Notes under the pieces: generated by a model
What the model saw: the letters and a program-made list of their open reading frames with translations, nothing else
The model's database searches: none
Told to the model about the DNA's origin: nothing
Shown here: piece by piece, positions 16,448 through 27,695 of the stretch
Layout of the letters: the number at the start of each line of letters is the position of its first letter
Numbering within the stretch: the stretch's first letter is position 1
Assembly: GCF_902859745.1 (NCBI RefSeq)
Contig: NZ_CADIJW010000046.1
Span: forward strand, 1-48,305
DNA length: 48,305 nucleotides
Direction: 5' to 3'
From: Achromobacter dolens
GTDB lineage: Bacteria; Pseudomonadota; Gammaproteobacteria; Burkholderiales; Burkholderiaceae_B
Program-made: the position numbers and the translations under genes

Positions 16448-17491
16448 ATGCCCACTGGCCTTTCGTCCGCGTTGCAGCGCTTTCCCCGTCATGCCTTGCT
16501 CGACGGCCCCACGCCGATCCAGCGCCTGGCCGGGCTGGAGGCGGCCCTGGGCGCCGCGGCCAACGGCGTGCGCCTGTACGTCAAGCGCGACGACCACATG
16601 TCGCTGGGCGGCGGCGGCAACAAGCTGCGCAAGCTGGAGTTCCTGCTGGGCGAGGCGCGCGCGCAGGGCGCCGATACCGTGGTGACGGTCGGCGGCCTGC
16701 AATCGAACCACGCGCGCCTGACGGCGGCGGCCGCGGCCCGCGCGGGCATGGCCTGCGAGCTGGTGCTGGGCCGGGTGGTGCCGCGCGACGACGTCGATTA
16801 CGAGGAAAACGGCAACATGCTGCTGAACCGCCTGTTCGGGGCGACGGTGCATGCGCTGCCGGTGGGCGCCGATGCCATGGCGGCGGCGCTGGAGCGGGTG
16901 CGCGCGCTGGAGTTGGCCGGGCGCCGCGTCTACCTGGCGCCGCTGGGCGGGTCGACGCCCGTCGGCGCGCTCGGTTACGCCGCCTGCGCGTTGGAGATCC
17001 TGGCGCAGTCGCGTGAACTGGGGGTGGACTTCGCCCGCATCGTGGTGGCCAACGGCAGCGCCGGCACCCATGCCGGCCTGGCGGCCGGGGTGGTCGCGGC
17101 GGGCCTGCCCGCCAGCCGCGTGCAGTCTTTCACCACGCTGGCCGACGCGGAGGTCGCGCATGCCAAGACGGTAGACCTGACCGCCGCCACGCTGGCGCTG
17201 CTGGCGCAGGGCCGGGCGGACGACGTTGCGGCGCCGGCGCCCAATGACATCCTGGTCGATGGCAGCCAGCGCGGCCTGGCCTATGGGGTGCCCACGCCTG
17301 CCATGCTGGAGGCGGTCGGCCTGCTGGCGCGCAGCGAAGGGCTGCTGCTCGATCCGGTGTATTCCGGCAAGGCCTTTGCCGGCCTCCTGGCCGACGTGCG
17401 CGCCGGCCGCCACGCGCCGGGCAGCGACGTGCTGTTCGTGATGACCGGCGGCGCGCCCGGCCTGTACGCCTACAAGTCCGCGTTCCAATGA
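16448..17491 (+). CDS. dcyD: D-cysteine desulfhydrase / ACC deaminase-family PLP enzyme
   Basis: A 347-residue fold-type II pyridoxal-phosphate enzyme. LYVKRDDHMSLGGGGNKLRKL contains the PLP lysine at about residue 59. The serine/asparagine-rich loop GGLQSNHARLTAAAAA follows, then ENGNMLLNRLFGA and the phosphate-binding region PLGGSTPVGALGY. LDPVYSGKAFAGL and MTGGAPGLYAY complete the family pattern. The pattern fits D-cysteine desulfhydrase (D-cysteine to pyruvate, sulfide and ammonia); ACC deaminase and L-cysteate sulfo-lyase are related alternatives that sequence inspection alone does not exclude. Start at 16448 follows family N-termini (FPR...PTPIQRL); 16424 is also in frame. A palindrome TTGTGCACAA lies at 16325-16334 in the leader region. 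Confidence 0.82.
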   Translation: MPTGLSSALQRFPRHALLDGPTPIQRLAGLEAALGAAANGVRLYVKRDDHMSLGGGGNKLRKLEFLLGEARAQGADTVVTVGGLQSNHARLTAAAAARAGMACELVLGRVVPRDDVDYEENGNMLLNRLFGATVHALPVGADAMAAALERVRALELAGRRVYLAPLGGSTPVGALGYAACALEILAQSRELGVDFARIVVANGSAGTHAGLAAGVVAAGLPASRVQSFTTLADAEVAHAKTVDLTAATLALLAQGRADDVAAPAPNDILVDGSQRGLAYGVPTPAMLEAVGLLARSEGLLLDPVYSGKAFAGLLADVRAGRHAPGSDVLFVMTGGAPGLYAYKSAFQ

Positions 17492-17527
17492 AAAAACGGG
17501 CCGGCCGCCGCGAGGCGCCCGGCCCGT
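17491..17527 (-). terminator. Rho-independent terminator of the beta-oxidation/Bug operon
   Basis: ACGGGCCGG (17496-17504) pairs with CCGGCCCGT (17519-17527). On the minus strand the hairpin is followed by six T residues (complement of 17491-17496). It lies 24 bases after the stop of the Bug gene; the A tract overlaps the stop codon of the convergent desulfhydrase gene. Confidence 0.85.
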
Positions 17528-17551
17528 CCAGGACGGAGCCTGGGGGCGGTG

Positions 17552-18538
17552 TCAGTCCTTGGCCATCAGCCCCAGGTACTCGATCAGCCCCTTTTCCTTG
17601 ACGTAGGTCGCCTGGGCCCAGGCCTTGTAGTCGGCGCTGTCGCGGTAGGCGGGTTCCTGGTTAAGCTGTTTCATGACCTCGATGCTGGCCGGGTCGAACA
17701 GCGCCTTCTTGAAGGCGTCATGCAGCGTCTTGACCACCGCCGGGTCCATGCCCTTGGGACCGGCCAGGCCGTAGGGCGAGGTCGATACGACCTTGTAGCC
17801 CAGCTCCTGCGCGGTCGGCACGTCGGGCCAGCGCGTGGTGCGCTTTTCGCCGAACGTCACCAGCAGCCGCATCTTGCCCGAATCGACGAACTGGTCCCAG
17901 CCGGTGGCGTCGCTTTGCGCCATTACGTGGCCGCCCAACAACGCCTGCTGCATGTCGGCGTTGCCCTTGTACGGCACGTGGTTCAGCTTGACCTTGGCGT
18001 TGATGGCCACTTCCTCGATCAGCAGGTGCGGCGACGAGCCCACGCCGGTCGAGCCGTAGTCGATGGTGCCCGGATGCTGGCGCGCGGCCTCGATGTACTC
18101 ATTGAAGGTCTTGTAGGGCGAGTCGGCGCGCACCGTGAAGCCGAAGGTGTAGCCGGACAGGCCGATGATGAAGGTGAAGTCGTTGATCGGGTCCCACGAG
18201 GTCTTCTGCATGTATGGCATGCGCAGCATGGCCAGCGTGTACAGCGCGACGGTGTAGCCGTCGGGCTTGGCGGTGCGCGACATGGTCGCGGTGCCCAGCG
18301 TGCCGCCCGCGCCCGGGCGGTTCTCGACGATGACGGGCTGGCCCAGGTACTTGGATGCGTCCTGCGCCACGATGCGCAGGTGGCGGTCGGTGGAGCCGCC
18401 GGCCGGGAACGGCACGATCAGCGTGATGGGCTTGGTGGGAAAGGCGTTTTGCGCCGACGCCGCGGGCGCCAGCGCGCCGCCGGCCAGCGCCAGCAGCAGG
18501 GCGCCGAGGCAGGCGCGGCGCAGGGGTTGGTGGGCCAT
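17552..18538 (-). CDS. Bug-family periplasmic solute-binding receptor, last gene of the beta-oxidation operon
   Basis: A 328-residue secreted receptor. The signal peptide ends near residue 29 (LLLALAGGALAPAASAQ). The mature part starts FPTKPITLIVPFPAGGSTD, then VENRPGAGGTLGTATM, GSTGVGSSPHLLIEEV, HVPYKGNADMQQALLGGHV and the C-terminal FKKALFDPASIEVMKQL. It is a second Bug protein, clearly different from the one at 14.2-15.2 kb. It ends a set of CoA ligase and beta-oxidation genes on the same strand, which suggests that it captures the organic acid that this pathway degrades; Bug proteins for adipate-type dicarboxylates are known from related bacteria. No membrane TctAB genes are adjacent. Confidence 0.9.
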   Translation of the reverse strand: MAHQPLRRACLGALLLALAGGALAPAASAQNAFPTKPITLIVPFPAGGSTDRHLRIVAQDASKYLGQPVIVENRPGAGGTLGTATMSRTAKPDGYTVALYTLAMLRMPYMQKTSWDPINDFTFIIGLSGYTFGFTVRADSPYKTFNEYIEAARQHPGTIDYGSTGVGSSPHLLIEEVAINAKVKLNHVPYKGNADMQQALLGGHVMAQSDATGWDQFVDSGKMRLLVTFGEKRTTRWPDVPTAQELGYKVVSTSPYGLAGPKGMDPAVVKTLHDAFKKALFDPASIEVMKQLNQEPAYRDSADYKAWAQATYVKEKGLIEYLGLMAKD

Positions 18539-18598
18539 GGGGCTTGTCTCCGATGTGATTATGGTTTTGTGTGTCGTGGCTGTGTTGCGAGGCGCCGG

Positions 18599-20542
18599 TC
18601 AACCGCGCAGGGCGACCTTGACCGGCAGTCGTTGCAGCGCCTCGCGCAACTGCTCCTTCAGCGGCGCGGGGGTGGCGGCGTCGGCTTCTACGGCGACGTC
18701 GGGCTGCGCGTCGGACAGCACGCGCAGCAGGGGACTGTCCGGCGGCAGGCCGGCCTGTTCGAGGACGCGCTCGACCACGGCGCGCGCCGAGACCGCCGTG
18801 GCCAGGCGGCGCAGGTCGGGCTTGTAGATCTTGCCGACGTTGGTCATGGGCATCTGCTCGAGCACGATGACGCGCTTGGGCCGTGCCGGCGCCTCGTCGA
18901 CGTGGGCGGCGGCGTAGGCGATCAGCTCGGCCTCGGAGACCTCGGCATCGTCGGCCAGGGTCACGAAGGCGATCGGCAGCTCGCCCGCGTACGGATCGGG
19001 CGCGCCGACCGCGGCGCAGATGCGCACCGCCGGGTGCGAGGCCAGCGCATCCTCGATGGTCTTGGGATCGATGTTGTGGCCGCCGCGGATGATCAGGTCC
19101 TTGGCGCGGCCCTGCAGGTGCAGGCGGCCCTCGCTGTCCAGGAAACCGACATCCCCGCTGATGAGCCAGCCGTCCTCGGTGAAGGCGCGCGCCGTGTCCT
19201 CGGGGTCGAGAAAGCCGGGGATCACGTTGGGCGACTTGAACAGCAGCATGCCGGCCTGCCCGGGCGGCAGGTCGCGCGCCGGCTGCCCGGCGGGCGCATC
19301 CAGGCCGACGACGCGCACCTGCACATAGGGCAGCGGAAAGCCCACGCAGTTGACCGGAAAGCGCGAGCCGGGCGGCGTGATCGAGGTGATGCCGGCCATC
19401 TCCGTCATGCCCAGGCTTTCGTTCACGTGCAGGCCGAACAGGCGCTCGAAGCGCGCCGCCAGCTCCGCCGGCAACGGCGCGGCGCCGGTGCGGCAGTAGC
19501 GCAGCGACGAGATGTCGGCGCCGTCCAGCGGGATCTCGGCCAGCGCCGCCAGGATGGTCGGCACGCCCTGCAGCGAGGTGGCGCGGTGGCGCTCGACCAG
19601 CCGCCAGTAATTGCGCAGCACGTCGCGGTTGCGCAGCAGCAGCGTGGTCGGGATCACGGTCTGCACGCCGGCCGACAGCGCCGCCAGCGAGGCCGGCAGC
19701 ACGCCCGCCACGTGGAACAGCGGATAGCCGTTGATGACCACGTCGCCGGGTCCCGCGCCCTGCAACTGCACCGCCGCCCAGGCCGTGAAGACCTGGTTGG
19801 CGTGGGTGTGGATGGCCAGCTTGGGCGCGCCCGTGGTGCCGCCGGTGTGGAAGTAGGCGGCCACGTCGTCGGCGCGGATCACGCGGCCGCTGACCAGCCG
19901 GTCCGAGGGCTGGCCAGCGCGCGCGCTGTTGAAGTCGAGCGCGAAGTCGGGCAGCGCCGGGCGTTGCGACGGCGGCTCGTCGTGCGGCGCGACGCGCAGC
20001 AGCGTGCGCAATGTCGGCACCCGCTCGCGCAGGCGCAGGGCCTTGGACCAGGACTCGCATTCGGTGTCCGAGCCGTAGGCGATCAGCACCTTGGCGCCGG
20101 CGGCGGTCAGCAGCGAGGCCAGCTTGTCCTCGGTCAGCAGCGGGTTGAGCGGCTGCACGATGCCGGCGGCCTCGCCGCCCCACAGCGCCAGATGGTATTC
20201 AAGGCAGCCCGGCAGCAGCACGCCGACGGCGTCAGTCGGGCTGAGTCCCAGGCTGTGCAGCAGGTTGGCGGTCTGGTGAATGCCGGCCAGCAGCTCGTCG
20301 TAGCGCCAACTGATGGCCGGCTCGTCGGGATCGGCGTTGCGCAGGAAGGTCAGCGCGGTGCGGTCGCCAAAGGCGGCGGCCGAGTTGCGGAAGATCTCGT
20401 AGGTGCTTTGCACCGTCAGCGTCTCGGCCAGCGGCCGGGCCGCCAGGCGGCGCACGTCGTCGATGGAACGCACCGGGAACGGCGCGGCGAAAGGCGGGGC
20501 GACGGGAGGGGCGGTGGGGGAGGCTATGGGGGCCTGCGTCAT
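18599..20542 (-). CDS. AMP-forming acyl-CoA synthetase (acid:CoA ligase)
   Basis: A 647-residue ANL-superfamily enzyme that converts a carboxylic acid, ATP and CoA to acyl-CoA, AMP and pyrophosphate in the cytoplasm. The ATP-binding P-loop HTGGTTGAPK is at residues 232-241. GMTEMAGI is the adenine-binding A5 region, DGWLISGDVGFLD the A7 motif, GRAKDLIIRGGHNIDPKTIE the hinge, and the catalytic lysine is in NVGKIYKPDLRR. An N-terminal proline/alanine-rich extension (residues 5-23) and a C-terminal tail of about 70 residues make it longer than typical 540-560 residue ligases. The start at 20542 has GAGG upstream. It follows the small acyl-CoA dehydrogenase by 17 bases, so it most likely activates the substrate of this operon. 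Confidence 0.88.
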   Translation of the reverse strand: MTQAPIASPTAPPVAPPFAAPFPVRSIDDVRRLAARPLAETLTVQSTYEIFRNSAAAFGDRTALTFLRNADPDEPAISWRYDELLAGIHQTANLLHSLGLSPTDAVGVLLPGCLEYHLALWGGEAAGIVQPLNPLLTEDKLASLLTAAGAKVLIAYGSDTECESWSKALRLRERVPTLRTLLRVAPHDEPPSQRPALPDFALDFNSARAGQPSDRLVSGRVIRADDVAAYFHTGGTTGAPKLAIHTHANQVFTAWAAVQLQGAGPGDVVINGYPLFHVAGVLPASLAALSAGVQTVIPTTLLLRNRDVLRNYWRLVERHRATSLQGVPTILAALAEIPLDGADISSLRYCRTGAAPLPAELAARFERLFGLHVNESLGMTEMAGITSITPPGSRFPVNCVGFPLPYVQVRVVGLDAPAGQPARDLPPGQAGMLLFKSPNVIPGFLDPEDTARAFTEDGWLISGDVGFLDSEGRLHLQGRAKDLIIRGGHNIDPKTIEDALASHPAVRICAAVGAPDPYAGELPIAFVTLADDAEVSEAELIAYAAAHVDEAPARPKRVIVLEQMPMTNVGKIYKPDLRRLATAVSARAVVERVLEQAGLPPDSPLLRVLSDAQPDVAVEADAATPAPLKEQLREALQRLPVKVALRG

Positions 20543-20559
20543 GATGCCGTCCTCGCCGC

Positions 20560-21693
20560 TTACGCGCGCCCCAGCGCGATGTAGCGCCGCAGGTGGTGGT
20601 CCTCGTCGCCGAGCTGGTGGTCGATCATGACCAGCCGCTTGGCGTAGTGCGCCAGGGGCAGCTCCCAGGTCATGCCGATGCCGCCGTGCAGTTGGATGCT
20701 TTCCTCGGCCACCAGCGTGCCGATGCGGCCGATGGTGTACTTGGCGGCCGACAGCGCCCGTTCGCGCGTGGCGCGGTCGGGGTGGTCGAGCGCGGCGGCG
20801 GCGTTGATGACCGCCGAGCGCGCCTGCTCGATCTCCAGCAGCACGTCGGCCATGCGGTGCTGCAGCGCCTGGAAGCTGCCGATCGGCACGCCGAACTGGC
20901 GCCGGGTGCGCAGGTATTCCAGCGTGGCGTCGCGGGCGCAGTCCATCGCGCCCACGGCCTCGGCGCACAGCGCCAGGATGCCGCGGCCGGTGGCGTGTTC
21001 GAGCAACGCATGGCCGGCGCCGGCCTCGCCCAGCAGGCTGTCGGCACCCAGCACCACGTTCTCGAACGCCAGTTCCGCGGCGCGGCCGCCGTCGATCAGG
21101 TCGTAGCCGCGCGCCGTCACGCCCGGGGTGCCGGCGCTGACCAGGAACAGGCTGATGCCGGACTCGTCGTCCTCGGCGCCGCCGGTGCGCGCCGACACCA
21201 GGAACAGGTCGGCATGCTCGCCGCCCGTCACCACGGCCTTGGCGCCGTTCAGTGCCCAGCCGTCGCCGCTGCGCTCGGCGCGGGTGCGCACGTCGTTCAG
21301 GGCGTAGCCGGAGGTGGGCTCGGCCGCGGCCAGCGCAGCGGTGATGCCGCCCGCGATCAGGCCGTCCAGCGCCTCGCGCTGCGCCGGGCTGCCGGCGCGG
21401 GCGATGGCGCTGCCGACCATCAGCGCGTCCAGGAAGGGTTCCAGCACCAGGCCGCGGCCCAGCGCCTCGAACACCACGCTGATGTCAAAGCCCGCGCCGC
21501 CCAGCCCGCCGTGTTCCTCGGCGAACAGCGCGCCGATGGCGCCCAGTTCGGCGTAGCGGCGCCAGAACTCGGGGTTGTAGCCCTGCGCCATCCTGGCGTG
21601 GCGTTCGCGCGTGGCGAAGTCGTATTGTTCGGCGACAAAGCGGCGCAGCATGTCGGACAGCATGCGCCGGTCTTCGGTGTGTTCAAAGTTCAT
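20560..21693 (-). CDS. Acyl-CoA dehydrogenase, small subunit-like (PimD type)
   Basis: A 377-residue FAD flavoprotein of the acyl-CoA dehydrogenase family. Helical N-terminal domain (LGAIGALFAEEHGGLGGAGFD), middle beta domain (AAAEPTSGYALNDVRTRA; WALNGAKAVVTGG) and C-terminal helical domain (RRQFGVPIGSFQALQHRMADVLL; IQLHGGIGMTWELPLAHY). Paired side by side with another dehydrogenase, 9 bases apart, as in heteromeric PimC/PimD-type enzymes. Introduces the 2,3-double bond in an acyl-CoA; electrons normally pass to ETF. Confidence 0.88.
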   Translation of the reverse strand: MNFEHTEDRRMLSDMLRRFVAEQYDFATRERHARMAQGYNPEFWRRYAELGAIGALFAEEHGGLGGAGFDISVVFEALGRGLVLEPFLDALMVGSAIARAGSPAQREALDGLIAGGITAALAAAEPTSGYALNDVRTRAERSGDGWALNGAKAVVTGGEHADLFLVSARTGGAEDDESGISLFLVSAGTPGVTARGYDLIDGGRAAELAFENVVLGADSLLGEAGAGHALLEHATGRGILALCAEAVGAMDCARDATLEYLRTRRQFGVPIGSFQALQHRMADVLLEIEQARSAVINAAAALDHPDRATRERALSAAKYTIGRIGTLVAEESIQLHGGIGMTWELPLAHYAKRLVMIDHQLGDEDHHLRRYIALGRA

Positions 21694-21702
21694 GGCCGGC
21701 CT

Positions 21703-22899
21703 TTACAGTCCCAGGATCATCTTGGAGATGATGTTCTTCTGGATTTCGTTGGAGCCGCCGAAGATCGACAGCTTGCGGTTGTTGAAGTACTGCGCCGCGG
21801 CGCTGTCGGCGCCTTCCGGGCCGATGGGCGCGGCGCCGTAGCCGTCGTGCAGGGCCTCGGCCACGAACGGGCGGGCGTAGGGCCCCATGGCGCGGCGGTT
21901 CAGCGCGGTGATCTCCTGGCGGATCTGGGTGCCGCGGATCTTCAGCATCGAGCTTTCGGCGCCGGGCGCGCCGCCGCCGGCCACCGCCGCCACCACGCGC
22001 AGGTTGGTGGTGCGCATGTTGGCCAGCTCGATTTCGACCCGCGCCAGGCGCGCGGCGAAGTCGGGATCGTCGGCCAGCGGGCGGCCGTTCTTCTTCTGGC
22101 TGGCGGCCACCGCCTTCAGGCGTTCCAGTGCGGCGGTCGACTGGCCGACGCCCGCGATGTTGGTGCGCTCATAGGTCAGCAGGTATTTTGCGCAGGTCCA
22201 GCCGCGGTTTTCCTCGCCCACCAGGTTCTCGACCGGCACCCGCACGTCCGAGAAGAACACCTCGTTGACTTCATGCTCGCCGTCCAGCGTGATGATGGGG
22301 CGCACCTGCACGCCCGGGCTGGCCATGTCGATCAGCAGGAAGCTGATGCCTTCCTGGCGCCGGCCCTCGTTCGAGGTGCGCACCAGGCAGAAGATCATGT
22401 TGGCGTACTGGCCCAGCGTGGTCCAGGTCTTCTGGCCGTTGACGACGTAGTGGTCGCCGTCGCGCACGGCGGTGGTCTTGACCGAGGCCAGGTCCGAGCC
22501 GGCGCCGGGTTCGGAATAGCCCTGGCACCACCAGTCCGAGCCGTCCAGGATGCGCGGCAGCCAGTGGCGCTTCTGCGCCTCGTTGCCGTACTTGATCAGC
22601 ACCGGCCCCAGCATGCTCAGGCCGAACGGCACGATGCGCGGCGCGCCGGCCAGCGCGCACTCGTTGTCGAAGATGAACTTCTGCGTGGCGCTCCAGCCAG
22701 TGCCGCCGTATTCCACCGGCCAGTGGCTGGCCAGCCAGCCCTGGCGGTTGAGGATGGCGTGCCATTCGACCATGTCGGCGCGCGCCAGCAGCTTGCCCTG
22801 CGTGACCTTGGCCGACAGCCGCGCCGGCAGGTTGGCGGCCAGGAAGGCGCGGACCTCGTCGCGGAAGGCGTTTTCTTCGGGGGTGAATTCCAGATCCAT
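21703..22899 (-). CDS. Acyl-CoA dehydrogenase, large subunit-like (PimC type)
   Basis: A 398-residue flavoprotein beginning MDLEFTPEENAFRDEVRAFL. It contains YGGTGWSATQKFIFDNECA, WWCQGYSEPGAGSDLASVKT (flavin/substrate loop), GQKTWTTLGQYANMIF, and a long C-terminal helical domain. The start at 22899 has GAGGAA overlapping the stop of the thiolase gene just upstream, a translationally coupled arrangement. Together with the neighbouring 377-residue dehydrogenase it probably forms a heteromeric enzyme for a dicarboxyl-CoA or similar substrate; this is inferred from pim-operon gene order and not from a substrate motif. Confidence 0.88.
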   Translation of the reverse strand: MDLEFTPEENAFRDEVRAFLAANLPARLSAKVTQGKLLARADMVEWHAILNRQGWLASHWPVEYGGTGWSATQKFIFDNECALAGAPRIVPFGLSMLGPVLIKYGNEAQKRHWLPRILDGSDWWCQGYSEPGAGSDLASVKTTAVRDGDHYVVNGQKTWTTLGQYANMIFCLVRTSNEGRRQEGISFLLIDMASPGVQVRPIITLDGEHEVNEVFFSDVRVPVENLVGEENRGWTCAKYLLTYERTNIAGVGQSTAALERLKAVAASQKKNGRPLADDPDFAARLARVEIELANMRTTNLRVVAAVAGGGAPGAESSMLKIRGTQIRQEITALNRRAMGPYARPFVAEALHDGYGAAPIGPEGADSAAAQYFNNRKLSIFGGSNEIQKNIISKMILGL

Positions 22900-22910
22900 C
22901 GGGCGATTCC

Positions 22911-24092
22911 TCAGTAGATTTCGAACAGGCCGGCCGCGCCCATGCCGCCGCCCACGCACATGGTGACGACGGCGTAGCGCGCGCCGCGGCGGCGGCCTTC
23001 CAGCAGCACGTGGCCGGCCAGGCGGGCGCCGGTGACGCCGAACGGGTGGCCCAGCGCGATCGAGCCGCCGTTCACGTTCAGCCGCTCCATCGGGATGCCC
23101 AGGCGTTCCTGGCAGTACAGCGCCTGCGAGGCGAAGGCTTCGTTCAGTTCCCACAGATCGATGTCGTCGACCTTCAGGCCGTGGCGCGCCAGCAGCTTGG
23201 GCACGGCGTAGACCGGGCCGATGCCCATTTCATCGGGTTCGCAGCCGGCGATCGCCAGGCCGCGGAACGCGCCCAGCGGGCGGATGCCGGCGCGTTGCGC
23301 CTCGGCCGCTTCCATCAGCACGCAGGCGGCGGCGCCGTCCGACAGCTGCGAGGCGTTGCCGGCGGTCACGAACTGGTCCGGGCCGCGCACCGGCGCCAGC
23401 TTGGCCAGCGCCTCGTAGGTGGTGCCCGGGCGGTTGCAGGTGTCGTGGTCCACCGTGACCTCGCGTTCCGACACGGCGCCGGTGGCGCGGTCGGTGACGG
23501 CCATGGTGGTGGTGACGGGGATGATCTCTTCGCGGTAGCGGCCGGCGGCCTGGGCGGCCTCGGTGCGCGCCTGGCTCTGCGCGGCGAAGCGGTCCTGCGC
23601 CTCGCGGCTGATGCCGTAGCGCGCGGCGACGATGTCGGCGGTCTCGATCATGGGCAGGTACAGCTCGGGCTTGTTGGCCACGATCCACGGGTCCATGCCG
23701 CTGACGCCGTCGTCGCGGGTGCGGATCTGCGACACCAGCTCGACGCCGCCGGCGAGCATGGCGGGCGCGCCGTCCATGACGATGCGCGCCGCGGCCGAGG
23801 CGATGGCCTGCAGGCCCGAGGCGCAATAGCGGTTGACGGTGGCGCCCCCGACGCTGACCGGCAGGCCGGCGCGGATCACCGCCTGGCGGCCGATGTTGCG
23901 GCCGGTGGCGCCTTCGGGGTAGCCGCAGCCGATGAAGGCGTCCTCGATCAGGGCGGCGTCGATGCCGCTGCGCTCGACCGCGGCGCGCACCGCGTGGGCG
24001 GCCAGGGTCGGCCCGGCGATCAGGTTGAATTCGCCGCGCTGCGCCTTGGTGATAGGCGTGCGGGCGGTGGAGACGATGACGGCTTCGCGCAT
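22911..24092 (-). CDS. Acetyl-CoA acyltransferase (thiolase)
   Basis: A 393-residue degradative thiolase. The nucleophilic cysteine is C90 in [15 protein letters not shown]. The catalytic His is in [19 protein letters not shown], and the second Cys in [15 protein letters not shown], so all catalytic parts are intact. Cleaves 3-oxoacyl-CoA with CoA to acetyl-CoA plus a shortened acyl-CoA. It lies 25 bases after the FadB-like gene and overlaps the ribosome site of the next dehydrogenase, firmly within the operon. Confidence 0.92.
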   Translation of the reverse strand: MREAVIVSTARTPITKAQRGEFNLIAGPTLAAHAVRAAVERSGIDAALIEDAFIGCGYPEGATGRNIGRQAVIRAGLPVSVGGATVNRYCASGLQAIASAAARIVMDGAPAMLAGGVELVSQIRTRDDGVSGMDPWIVANKPELYLPMIETADIVAARYGISREAQDRFAAQSQARTEAAQAAGRYREEIIPVTTTMAVTDRATGAVSEREVTVDHDTCNRPGTTYEALAKLAPVRGPDQFVTAGNASQLSDGAAACVLMEAAEAQRAGIRPLGAFRGLAIAGCEPDEMGIGPVYAVPKLLARHGLKVDDIDLWELNEAFASQALYCQERLGIPMERLNVNGGSIALGHPFGVTGARLAGHVLLEGRRRGARYAVVTMCVGGGMGAAGLFEIY

Positions 24093-24117
24093 ATCGGTTT
24101 CCGTTGAATGAGTGGGG

Positions 24118-26238
<2,121 letters not shown>

Positions 26239-26393
26239 GGGACAGTGTCTCCGGTAGGGTCGCCGCCCGCGCCGGCCCTGGCCGGCACGGCGGCATCGCA
26301 GAGCGGGGCTCTGGCGAGGCCGGCGCGCCCGGGGCGGACGCGGCGCAGTCGCGGCGCCTGGCGGGCCAGGAACGGCCCGTCTTGTATCCGTCT

Positions 26394-26422
26394 ATTCTTT
26401 CCCAGCAAAGAAGTCTTGACAA
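26394..26422 (-). promoter_or_regulatory. Candidate promoter of the beta-oxidation operon
   Basis: TTGTCA (26422-26417) and AAGAAT (26399-26394) on the minus strand are separated by 17 bases. The -35 matches the consensus at 5 of 6 and the -10 at 4 of 6 positions. The -35 box coincides with the first of three TTGACAA repeats. Confidence 0.45.
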
Positions 26423-26463
26423 TGGCATCCATAATTGACAACGACGATAAAGGAATTTGACAA
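26416..26463 (+). repeat. Three direct TTGACAA repeats upstream of the operon and LysR gene
   Basis: TTGACAA occurs at 26416-26422, 26435-26441 and 26457-26463, spaced 19 and 22 bases (about two helical turns), in an AT-rich island within a GC-rich context. This placement fits binding by the divergent LysR protein. A fourth TTGACAA lies at 27534-27540. Confidence 0.6.
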
Positions 26464-26521
26464 TAGGCACGGACCGCCGCGTTGCAACGGGCAAAGCCAG
26501 TACCGGTCCGGGAGAGTCGAC

Positions 26522-27448
26522 ATGGATACAAAGGCGCTGACGTTGCTGGTGGAGATCGTGGATGCGGGCAACCTGAGCGAAGCGGCGCGTCGGCTGAAGA
26601 TGACACGGGCCAACGTCAGCTATCACCTGACGCAGTTGGAGCGCGCCGTTGGCATGCAGCTATTGCGGCGCACCACGCGCCACGTCGAGCCCACCGAAAT
26701 CGGACTCAAGCTGTACCACCACGGCCGCAGCATCCAGGACGAACTGGCGGCGGCGCGCGAGGCCGTCGAAACGCTGGGCAAGACGCCGCAGGGCAAGGTG
26801 CGCCTGAGCGTGCCGAGCGGCTACGGGCAGTTCGTGATGATGCCGTGGCTGATCGAGTTCAAGCAGGCCTATCCCGACATCGTGCTGGACGTGCTGTTCG
26901 AGAACAGCGTCGATGATCTGCTGCGCGACGAGGTCGACATCGCCGTGCGCATCATGTCCGAGCCGCCGCACAATCTGGTGGCGCGCGAACTGGGCCAGGT
27001 GCGCTACGTGGCCTGCGCTTCGCCCGCCTTCATGCGCGAGCGCGGCCTGCCGGACAAGCCGGCCGACCTGGCGCGCCTGCCCATCATCAGCGCCGCCGTG
27101 ATCGGCCGGCCGCTGCGGCTGTCGGCCTACTACGGCGGCCAGCCGCGCCAGCACGTGGTGCTGGAGCCCACCGTCATTTCGCGCAACTACGCCTTCCTGC
27201 GCGAGGCGACGCTGGCCGGGCTGGGGATCGGCGTGGTGCCCGATTATGTCGTGCACGACGATATCGCGCGCGGCGACCTGCTGCCCGCCTTGCCGCAGTG
27301 GCGCTTGAGCATCTTCGGCCGCGCCATGTACATGCTGTACATGCCCAATCGCCACCATCCACGCGCCATTTCCATGATGATCGAGTTCATCCAGCAGCGC
27401 GCCCAGGCCGCGCACGAAGGACGGCCCGGGTTGCTGGGCGCGGCATAG
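26522..27448 (+). CDS. LysR-family regulator of the adjacent beta-oxidation operon (inferred)
   Basis: A 308-residue LysR-type regulator. Winged helix at residues 1-60 (ALTLLVEIVDAGNLSEAARR, KMTRANVSYHLTQLERAVG), effector domain after residue 90 (GYGQFVMMPWLIEF, DEVDIAVRI). It resembles the large CrgA/DsdC-like group. The start at 26522 is preceded by GGGAGAG; a frame extension to 26435 begins with TTG inside the repeats. Divergent orientation and the TTGACAA repeats between the genes suggest control of the acyl-CoA operon. Confidence 0.87.
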   Translation: MDTKALTLLVEIVDAGNLSEAARRLKMTRANVSYHLTQLERAVGMQLLRRTTRHVEPTEIGLKLYHHGRSIQDELAAAREAVETLGKTPQGKVRLSVPSGYGQFVMMPWLIEFKQAYPDIVLDVLFENSVDDLLRDEVDIAVRIMSEPPHNLVARELGQVRYVACASPAFMRERGLPDKPADLARLPIISAAVIGRPLRLSAYYGGQPRQHVVLEPTVISRNYAFLREATLAGLGIGVVPDYVVHDDIARGDLLPALPQWRLSIFGRAMYMLYMPNRHHPRAISMMIEFIQQRAQAAHEGRPGLLGAA

Positions 27449-27533
27449 GACCGGCGTTCGGCGGCGCCCGCTCGGCGCGAGACGCGGGCGGCCAAGCGAG
27501 TCCGGCGCCCGGGCTTGGTATTCTCGCGAAAGT

Positions 27534-27561
27534 TTGACAAAAAGAAACATAATGATAAAAA
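27534..27561 (+). promoter_or_regulatory. Candidate promoter for the lipoprotein genes
   Basis: TTGACA (27534-27539) and TAAAAA (27556-27561) are 16 bases apart in an AT-rich patch about 135 bases upstream of the first lipoprotein start. The rest of the 27449-27695 gap is GC-rich and shows no further feature. Confidence 0.45.
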
Positions 27562-27695
27562 TGCCGACCATTCCCGCGCCGGCTGGCGCCGGGAGTCCCC
27601 GGCCGCGGCCAGGGCGGCCTTGACCGTCTCTTGCCCATCGCGCCTGGCGTAGGCGTTGTTCCGATCCATTGCGGGCCTTTTCTTGCGGAGCAAGT

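Noticed and set aside
14216-18538. Complete tripartite tricarboxylate transporters
   Set aside because: Only the periplasmic Bug receptors are present; no TctA or TctB-like membrane proteins are encoded in the window.
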